Source: Arthrobacter sp. U41 (GTDB lineage Bacteria; Actinomycetota; Actinomycetes; Actinomycetales; Micrococcaceae). From it: DNA of 64,000 nucleotides. Below are positions 58,471 through 64,000 of the stretch, one piece after another; within the stretch, counting starts at the first letter, position 1; each line of letters opens with the position of its first letter. The position numbers were made by a program, and so were the translations under genes. The DNA is taken from positions 1,816,833 through 1,880,832 of the forward strand of contig NZ_VEGI01000001.1 of assembly GCF_007679325.1 (NCBI RefSeq), read 5' to 3'. The notes beneath the pieces are model-generated. The model did not search any database, had not been told where the DNA came from, and saw only the letters and a program-made list of their open reading frames with translations.

Positions 58471-60432
58471 TCAGTCCATTCCGCGCAGGTCCAGCACCAG
58501 TTCGGTATCGCCGTCGGGCTGCAGCAGCACCGGGATGCCCCAGTCCTGCTGGTACAGGTGGCAGGCGGCGTGATCCGGGATTTCGCCGTCCGCATCCTCC
58601 GGACCGTCGCAGGCAGCCGCGCGGGCGGTAATGTGCAGCACGCCCTCTGCGACGTCCGACGCCAGTTCCAGCGTGCGGAGGAGCCCCACGGATGTTCCGC
58701 CGCCGGAGACGAGAAGTTCCGGCGGTGTGGAGGAGATCTTCAGCTGGGTCGGGTCGCCCCACCGGTCGTCCAGTTTCTGGCCGGTCGGCGCGGTGAAGCG
58801 GACGTTCAGTTCCAGCAGGCCGGGGGCCACCGGGCTCTTGGGCCGGTGGGTCTGGACAGCGCCCTCGTCCACCTGCTGCGCTTCCTTGGGGATGGGCACA
58901 TAGACCAGCTGGTGCTTGTTCGCCTCGACCACCACCAGGAGCGGCTCCGCCCCGGCCACCTGGGTGTGGTCCACAATCACGTCGGAGGGCTCGGACAGGC
59001 CGCGGGCCAGCGTGGAGACCGTGTCCGAGGACGGATCGTAGCGGCGGACGGCCCCGTTGTACGTGTCGGCAATCGCCACCGACCCGTCAGGAAGCACCGT
59101 CACGCCCAGCGGGTGCTGCAGCCGGGCCTCGGAGGCCTTCCCGTCGCGGAAGCCGAAGTCGAACAGGCCCTTGCCGACGGCGGACTCAACGGTGACCGTG
59201 CCGCCGTCGTCGATCACGAGTTTGCGCAGGGCGGAGGTTTCGGAGTCCGCCACCCAGATGTTGCCGTCGGCGTCCTCGGCGAGGCCGGAGGACTGGGCGA
59301 ACCAGGCTTCCGCCGCCGGGCCGTCGAGCAGGCCCTCCAAGCCGTTGCCGGCGATGATGGATACGGCGCCGGAGCGCGGGTGGAAACTGAAGATCTGGTG
59401 CACGCCGGCCATGGCGACCACCACGGCGTTCAGTTTGGTGGACCAGACAACGTCCCAGGGGGAGCTGAGGGAAACCCGCAGCGGATCCTCCTCCAGCCGG
59501 GAGCCGTACGCGGCGCCTTCCTCGTCCACCCGGGCCGGTCCCGTCTCGAGCAGCCGCTGCACGCCGTTGCCTGCCAGGGTGCTGACAGTTCCGTCCGTCA
59601 GGGACAGCCCGCGCAGGCGGTGGTTCACGGAGTCGGCAATCACCACGTCGTAGCCGGCTTCGGCAGCGACGTCCTCCGGGAGCAGCACCAGGCCCTGGGG
59701 TTCGTTGAAGCGGGCCATGGCGGCATTGCCGTCGGCGTGGCCCTTGTCGCCGGAACCGTAGGTCGCCAGGACGGTCTGGAAGTCGGTGGAGAGCTCCACG
59801 AGGCGATGGTGCCCGGTGTCGGTGACCAGCCAGGAGCCCGCCGCTGACGAGCTTCCGACGCCGCGGCCGGGCGGCAGGAACAGGGCCTTGCCGGGGAACC
59901 GCAGGGTGCCCGACGTCGGCTCCGGCGCCACATACGGCCCGTCGCCGCGGTGCAGCGTGCCTTTCGCCTCGTGTTCGGCGATCAGCTCCGGGATGAGCAC
60001 GGAGAGGCCGTCGGCGTGGCCTTCACCGGAGAGGTGGGCCACGATGTAACCCTCGGGGTCGATGACCACCAGCGTGGGCCACGCACGTGCCGTGTAGGCC
60101 TTCCAAGTGTCCAGCTCGGGGTCGTCCAGGACCGGGTGGTGGATCTCGTAACGCTCGACGGCGGCGGCCAGCGCCACCGGATCGGCTTCGTGTTCAAACT
60201 TGGGTGAGTGAACCCCCACCGTCACGAGGACATCGGAGTACTGCTGCTCCAGCGGGCGGAGCTCGTCCAGCACGTGCAGGCAGTTAATGCAGCAGAAGGT
60301 CCAGAAATCCAACAGTACGATCTTGCCGCGCAGGGACTCCAGGTCCAGGGACTTGCCGCCGGTGTTCAGCCAGTTGCGGCCCACCAGCTCGGAGGCCCGG
60401 ACCCGGAGGTGGGTGCGTACGGTTTCGGTCAT
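58471..60432 (-). CDS. Thioredoxin-like / NHL-repeat protein (NHLRC2-like)
   Basis: A 653-residue protein. Residues ~20-150 form a thioredoxin fold with the redox motif CINC at 48-51 preceded by another Cys (WTFCCINC). Residues ~175-510 form an NHL beta-propeller (GSWLVTDTGHHRLVELS, then ADTYNGAVRRYDPSSDTVST). The last ~120 residues form a further beta domain. The same architecture occurs in NHLRC2 proteins. No signal peptide is seen, so it is probably cytosolic. It overlaps the CopD-CtaG gene by 4 nt, which suggests a link to copper or redox handling. That link is inference. Confidence 0.9.
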   Translation of the reverse strand: MTETVRTHLRVRASELVGRNWLNTGGKSLDLESLRGKIVLLDFWTFCCINCLHVLDELRPLEQQYSDVLVTVGVHSPKFEHEADPVALAAAVERYEIHHPVLDDPELDTWKAYTARAWPTLVVIDPEGYIVAHLSGEGHADGLSVLIPELIAEHEAKGTLHRGDGPYVAPEPTSGTLRFPGKALFLPPGRGVGSSSAAGSWLVTDTGHHRLVELSTDFQTVLATYGSGDKGHADGNAAMARFNEPQGLVLLPEDVAAEAGYDVVIADSVNHRLRGLSLTDGTVSTLAGNGVQRLLETGPARVDEEGAAYGSRLEEDPLRVSLSSPWDVVWSTKLNAVVVAMAGVHQIFSFHPRSGAVSIIAGNGLEGLLDGPAAEAWFAQSSGLAEDADGNIWVADSETSALRKLVIDDGGTVTVESAVGKGLFDFGFRDGKASEARLQHPLGVTVLPDGSVAIADTYNGAVRRYDPSSDTVSTLARGLSEPSDVIVDHTQVAGAEPLLVVVEANKHQLVYVPIPKEAQQVDEGAVQTHRPKSPVAPGLLELNVRFTAPTGQKLDDRWGDPTQLKISSTPPELLVSGGGTSVGLLRTLELASDVAEGVLHITARAAACDGPEDADGEIPDHAACHLYQQDWGIPVLLQPDGDTELVLDLRGMD

Positions 60433-62591
60433 GAGCGTCCTTCCAGCTTTGAATTGCGTTCGGCCAGCCGCGCATCGCGTTCAGCCAGCTTGGCAAACAT
60501 ATCGTTGTAAGCATTGAGATCGGCGTCGTTATTCCTGTCCGCCGCCCGGTCGGTGCGTTTGGACTCGCGTGCATCGGAGCGGGACCACTGGACGGCGACG
60601 CCGATCGCCACCAGCAGCGTGGGCACTTCGCCGATGCCCCAGGCCACCGCGCCGCCCATCTGCTGGTCCAGCAGGGCTGAAGGTCCCCAGGTCCGGCCGA
60701 GGTTGCCGAAGTAGTCCGCGGCCAGCAGGCCGGTGCCGCCCATGATCGCGACGCCGAAGAAGGCGTGGAAGCCCATCGTGGCCAGCAGGAGCAGCAGCCG
60801 CATGGGGTACGGCGCACGCCGGGGCAGGGGGTCGGTGCCGATCATGGTCAGCACGAAGATGTAGCCGGTCAGGGCGAAGTGCAGGTTCATGAGCTCGTGG
60901 CCCACGTGATCCCGCATCGCATACCCGAACGCGTCCGAGTAGTAGAACAGCACAATCGAGCCGGCGAAGTTGGCGGCGGCGAACAGCGGATGCGTCACCA
61001 GCTGGGAGAACTTCGAGTGGATGAAGATCAGCAGCCACTCCCGGGGGCCGCGGGAGCTGTCTCGCCGTGGCGTCAGCGCGCGCAGGGCCAGCGTCACGGG
61101 AGCGCCCAGGACCAGGAAGATGGGGGCCACCATGGTCAGGGCCATGTGGTCCACCATGTGCGCCGAAAAAAGGACCCTGCCGTAGACCGCCGGCGGACCG
61201 GAGGTGACGTAGGTCAGGACCCCGAGTCCGATGACCCAGTTGACGGTCCGGAACCAGGACCAGGAGTCCCCGCGCCGGAACACCTTCAGCAGGCCGAGGA
61301 TGTAGGCCACCAGCCCAAAGACCGCGACGGCTACCCAGAGCCAGTCGGGACGCCACTCGGTCAGCCAGCGCTCCGGGGTCAGTTCCGGCGGCAGGTCGTA
61401 ACCGGAGATGATGAAGGCCGGGGAGGCGTCCGGGGCCAGGGACCCACCCTGCGGCGGGGCGGAGCGGCCCAGCGCGACGGCGACACCCGACGTCGCTCCC
61501 ATCACCAGCATTTCGACGACGATGAGCTGCCAGAGGACGCGGCGGGCGGACAAGCCGCCGCCTCGGCTGCCCAGCTGCGGGATGACCCAGCGCCGGTGCA
61601 TCAGCCCGACGCCCCCGAGGACGAGGGTCGCCGCAGCCTTGGCCAGGATCAGCTGCCCGTAGGTCGAGCCGAAGAGGTCGTTCCAGGACGTCAGGCGGAT
61701 GCTGGAATTGATCACGCCCGAGGCGAAGACAAGGATGAAGGCGAAGCCCGCCAGCGCGGAGAATCGGCGCAGCGTCGGCTCGGTGATGTCCGGGCGTCCG
61801 GAATTCTGCGAGCCGGAGGCGGCGGCTCCAAGGACGCCGGAAAGCAGTGCCAGCATGATGATGCCGCCCACCCAGGCCGAGACGCCCACAAGGTGGAGAC
61901 CCAGCGAGTTGATGGCGCCTTCGTGATCGGCCGCGCTGGCGGAGTGGCCGATCAGCGCGGTGGGCACGAGTCCGATGAGGGCGAGCACCAAGGTGGCTGC
62001 AAGGCCGCCCAGGGACGGGACGCCGAAGAGTGCCGTGGTGACAACGGCGGCAATGACGACGACGGCCAGCCAGGCGCGGCCGGTCTCGATGTCGGTCATG
62101 AAGTAGACGAGGGACCGGGTGAATTCGGGGTCCCCTGAGATCCCCTGCCCGGCAATGTCGGAGTAGCTGAGCACCAGGACGGCAACCGCTGACAGCGTCC
62201 AGACAACGCCGGCGATGCCGGCGACGATCAGCGTGCGGGTGAAAGCCGGATGCTCGGGGGCGTCCTTGGCCTTGGAACGCGAGCCGGCCAGCGACCGGGG
62301 CAGGATCGCGACGGCGAAGAGCAGCCCGCCGATGACGGTGGCCAGCGCGATGTTGTGAACAGTCTTGCTGGCGGGAAGTCCCCAGCGGACCAGTGCGCCC
62401 GGGTCGGAGACCTCGCGGGCGGCCGCCGCTCCGGAGAACAGCAGGGCGGCAACAAGTCCGAGGAACAGGGCCGCCAGGCCCGCGAACAGCCAGGGCCGGG
62501 AGATCCCGGCGGAAAACGCAGCAGGGCCCCGCGCTCCCCCGGTCGGGGTTGGAGCGGCTGCTGTGGTACGGGGATTTGCTGCGGAAGGCAC
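60429..62591 (-). CDS. CopD-like / CtaG-like membrane fusion (copper handling, cytochrome oxidase assembly)
   Basis: A 720-residue protein with about 16 helices. The first half matches CopD (GLHLVGVSAWVGGIIMLALL, FALAGFAFILVFASG-like helices). The second matches the Caa3_CtaG family (FSAHMVDHMALTMVAPIFLV, then HELMNLHFALTGYIFVLTMI), with several His residues that could bind copper. Fusions of this type serve copper import to cytochrome c oxidase. The GTG at 62591 is preceded by GACAAT at 6 nt, a leaderless layout. A GTG at 62672 would start only 9 nt from the HU terminator. The C-terminus is a charged coiled-coil-like tail. Confidence 0.85.
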   Translation of the reverse strand: MPSAANPRTTAAAPTPTGGARGPAAFSAGISRPWLFAGLAALFLGLVAALLFSGAAAAREVSDPGALVRWGLPASKTVHNIALATVIGGLLFAVAILPRSLAGSRSKAKDAPEHPAFTRTLIVAGIAGVVWTLSAVAVLVLSYSDIAGQGISGDPEFTRSLVYFMTDIETGRAWLAVVVIAAVVTTALFGVPSLGGLAATLVLALIGLVPTALIGHSASAADHEGAINSLGLHLVGVSAWVGGIIMLALLSGVLGAAASGSQNSGRPDITEPTLRRFSALAGFAFILVFASGVINSSIRLTSWNDLFGSTYGQLILAKAAATLVLGGVGLMHRRWVIPQLGSRGGGLSARRVLWQLIVVEMLVMGATSGVAVALGRSAPPQGGSLAPDASPAFIISGYDLPPELTPERWLTEWRPDWLWVAVAVFGLVAYILGLLKVFRRGDSWSWFRTVNWVIGLGVLTYVTSGPPAVYGRVLFSAHMVDHMALTMVAPIFLVLGAPVTLALRALTPRRDSSRGPREWLLIFIHSKFSQLVTHPLFAAANFAGSIVLFYYSDAFGYAMRDHVGHELMNLHFALTGYIFVLTMIGTDPLPRRAPYPMRLLLLLATMGFHAFFGVAIMGGTGLLAADYFGNLGRTWGPSALLDQQMGGAVAWGIGEVPTLLVAIGVAVQWSRSDARESKRTDRAADRNNDADLNAYNDMFAKLAERDARLAERNSKLEGRS

Positions 62592-62597
62592 AGTTCC

Positions 62598-62603
62598 ATT
62601 GTC
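62598..62603 (-). promoter_or_regulatory. Putative -10 element of a leaderless promoter (CopD-CtaG gene)
   Basis: On the minus strand GACAAT is followed by GGAACT and then GTG. It lies past the HU terminator and so gives the operon its own promoter. Inferred from spacing. Confidence 0.4.
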
Positions 62604-62680
62604 CGCTACGCCCCGCCTGCCCGCCGAATCGGGTGCCGCACGGAACACCCGCGGCAGCCGTGAAGGTCGCACACAACGAA

Positions 62681-62715
62681 AAAGGAGCGGCGACCCTGAG
62701 GGTCGCCGCTCCTTT
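62681..62715 (-). terminator. Rho-independent terminator of the HU gene
   Basis: A perfect 15-bp stem (62681-62695 with 62701-62715) and a 5-nt loop, followed on the minus strand by a run of T (TTTTTCGTT). It lies 18 nt past the HU stop. Confidence 0.93.
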
Positions 62716-62733
62716 CAAGCATTCAGAGAAGAA

Positions 62734-63021
62734 CTACTTCTTCTTGGAGACCGCAGCCTTCAGCTTGGAGCCTGCGGTCAGCTTGACGCTGTGGCCTGCG
62801 GCGATCTGGATGGTCTCGCCGGTCTGCGGGTTGCGGCCGGTGCGAGCTGCACGGTCGGTGCGCTCAACTGCGAGCCAGCCCGGGATGGTGATCTTTTCGC
62901 CCGCGGCGACAGAGGTCTCGAAGACCTCGAACAGTGCATCCAGCACGGAGTTGACGGCTGCCTGGCTGGTGCCGGCCTTGCCTGCTACCTCTGCAACAAG
63001 TTCACTACGGTTCTTAGCCAT
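62734..63021 (-). CDS. hup: HU family DNA-binding protein
   Basis: A 95-residue histone-like protein. It has MAKNRSELVAEVAGKAGTSQ, the HU signature with the DNA-binding arm RTDRAARTGRNPQTGETIQI, and a Lys-rich end (SKLKAAVSKKK). It bends and compacts chromosomal DNA as a dimer. It lacks the long alanine/lysine tail of mycobacterial HupB, so it is the short HU type. A perfect AGGAGG lies 7 nt before the ATG, fitting high expression. Confidence 0.95.
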   Translation of the reverse strand: MAKNRSELVAEVAGKAGTSQAAVNSVLDALFEVFETSVAAGEKITIPGWLAVERTDRAARTGRNPQTGETIQIAAGHSVKLTAGSKLKAAVSKKK

Positions 63022-63541
63022 TTATGTCCTCCTGGACGGTCATGATTTCTGGAGCCTGCACACGGCATGCGCACAAGCCACTGTCCGAAAACTTACCAGC
63101 TTGCCGCCGCCGAGGTGGCAAATTCCGCGTGTTTTCGGCCTTTTTCGAGGAAAAACCCGGGAAACGGTGCCTTTCGGACCCATATTTCGCCATCAGCGGA
63201 CGCTCCCTCAGTTGCGGCAGGGCCGGGCTGATGCTCCCGCAGCCTCCGGGGGGAGCAGCGGGGACGCTCCCGCGCCAGCCTGGCTGACGATGGCGGCGCC
63301 CACGGCCGCTGCGGACGGTCGCACGCCACGGTATTGCGGGCGGCGCGTCTGGGGGCTGAGGTGCCGGTTAGGGGCTTCTGCGGCGGCGCCTGACGTCGGG
63401 GCCGGGGCGGCGAGTTGTTATGTGGCGCGGTGTTGGGGTCCGGCATTGCCGTGATCCGTTGCTTCGACGGTTTCCTGCAGCCGGGGCCGGGCGCGAGTGG
63501 TTCCTCTGGGTTCCTGGTTTTGGTTTGGGGGTTAAATGCGG
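63022..63541. other. Non-coding region between HU and the rrn terminator
   Basis: A 520-nt stretch without a convincing gene. It must carry the HU promoter on the minus strand (a weak TTGCCA and TAAGTT pair is visible around 63090-63115). The remainder (63180-63540) shows only GC-rich, unrelated short frames. I saw no further feature. Confidence 0.55.
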
Positions 63542-63570
63542 GAGGACCCCCAAAATGGTTGGGGGTCCTC
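63542..63570 (-). terminator. rrn operon terminator
   Basis: GAGGACCCCC (63542-63551) and GGGGGTCCTC (63561-63570) form a perfect 10-bp GC-rich stem with a 9-nt loop, 12 nt past the 5S 3' end on the minus strand. The T-run is weak. Confidence 0.8.
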
Positions 63571-63582
63571 GACCTTAATGAT

Positions 63583-63701
63583 GTTCCGGCGGTGACCTAC
63601 TCTCCCACACCCTCCCGGGTGCAGTACCATCGGCGCTGTGGGTCTTAGCTTCCGGGTTCGGAATGGGACCGGGCGTTTCCCCCACGCTATGACCGCCGTA
63701 A
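63583..63701 (-). rRNA. rrf: 5S ribosomal RNA
   Basis: The minus strand reads GTTACGGCGGTCATAGCG, then GGGGGAAACGCCCGGTCCCA, CCGAACCCGGAAGCTAAG and CGCCGATGGTACTGCA, and ends ACCGCCGGAAC. These are the conserved blocks of actinobacterial 5S rRNA, and the ends pair as helix I with one mismatch. Confidence 0.95.
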
Positions 63702-63931
63702 CCCTTACTCCCGTACCCCTGGGGGTTGGGAAATCTGTGGTTACAACTCCCCTGCACCGGTGTTCTGGTGCAGGTGTGGTGTTGTTATGTAGTTTTTTGG
63801 TTCTCAAGCAACGCTCCCGTAGAGGGTTTGTTGGTTGGGAACCACATAGTGGACGCAAGCAGTCTTGTTTTCTCTTTGTACCACCCTTGGCGGGCAAACG
63901 CTTTTGAACCCGTTTGCCCGGGTGGTGTGTG
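63702..63931 (-). other. 23S-5S spacer with processing hairpin
   Basis: A 230-nt transcribed spacer. CGGGCAAACG (63891-63900) and CGTTTGCCCG (63911-63920) form a perfect 10-bp hairpin just past the 23S end, flanked by a further ACCACCC/GGGTGGT pair. It is a likely RNase III processing site. A BoxA-like TTGCTTGAGAAC occurs on the minus strand near 63800-63815. No tRNA is present. Confidence 0.7.
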
Positions 63932-64000
63932 GTGTAAGTTATCGGCCTATTAGTACCGGTCAGCTTCACGAGTCGTTAGTCCTCGCTTCCACATCCGGCC
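63932..64000 (-). rRNA. rrl: 23S ribosomal RNA, 3' end (partial)
   Basis: The minus strand reads GGCCGGATGTGGAAGCGAGG, then ACTAACGACTCGTGAAGCTG and ACCGGTACTAATAGGCCGA, the conserved 3' terminus of 23S rRNA. The gene continues past the right edge. The exact 3' end is approximate. Confidence 0.95.

Noticed and set aside
60529..62718. 729-codon frame overlapping the CopD-CtaG gene
   Set aside because: A frame-shifted shadow rich in Arg, Pro and Gly. It crosses the HU terminator and has no membrane helices.

Overview
This 64 kb window is high-GC actinobacterial chromosome. The gene content (SAM-IV riboswitch, Mrp antiporter with fused A+B subunits, double-domain EcfA, PutA, AGGAGG-type ribosome binding sites mixed with leaderless starts) and the rRNA sequence best fit the family Micrococcaceae, such as Arthrobacter or Pseudarthrobacter. 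It looks like ordinary chromosome with one accessory catabolic island. I saw no transposase, integrase, phage genes or CRISPR array.

Layout. 0-1.7 kb: the end of a two-gene unit (ATP-grasp protein, PIG-L deacetylase). 2.2-4.3 kb: a SAM-IV riboswitch followed by DUF1737, rhodanese and metZ (methionine synthesis by direct sulfhydrylation). 4.3-7.1 kb: a GCS2/YbdK ligase and an XRE-HTH/MurA fusion. 7.2-10.4 kb: a TPP riboswitch and a ykoE-ecfA-ecfT thiamine-precursor importer. 10.7-11.5 kb: two small proteins. 11.6-18.1 kb: a six-gene mnh (mrp) Na+/H+ antiporter operon. 18.2-22.5 kb: an MFS transporter, a KhtT-like/CPA2 cation antiporter pair, dcd and an SRPBCC protein.

22.7-34.5 kb is the catabolic island. 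It holds an aromatic-acid MFS importer, a ThDP enzyme, a hot-dog thioesterase, a natural fusion of a flavin monooxygenase with an Old Yellow Enzyme, a 2-aminobenzoate-CoA-ligase-like enzyme, a TesB thioesterase, a small cupin, an FAH-family hydrolase, a RidA protein and a PaaX-type regulator. Together they suggest aerobic breakdown of an aminobenzoate- or salicylate-type acid through CoA thioesters and a dearomatised intermediate. Control sites include a 15-bp tandem repeat array between divergent genes.

34.7-49.7 kb: tRNA-Gly(CCC), a small basic protein, an alanine-dehydrogenase-family enzyme, an MFS/LysR divergent pair, a zinc-ribbon protein, putA and an amino acid permease that share a near-identical promoter, a LysR regulator, panD, an AEC carrier, a sarcosine-oxidase-like flavoenzyme and a secreted HNH nuclease with an Excalibur domain. 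49.7-63 kb: a GH15 enzyme fused to a phosphatase-like domain that has lost its catalytic aspartates, an LLM oxidoreductase, a secreted GH25-like protein, a DJ-1/PfpI protein, a HerA-like ATPase, a membrane-anchored unknown, a thioredoxin-NHL protein coupled to a CopD-CtaG fusion, and HU. 63.5-64 kb: the 3' end of an rrn operon (23S end, 5S, terminator) on the minus strand.

Several genes (GCS2 ligase, UMF1 MFS, KhtT-like, dcd, HerA-like, CopD-CtaG) have a -10-like hexamer ending 6-7 nt before the start codon, the layout expected of leaderless mRNAs.
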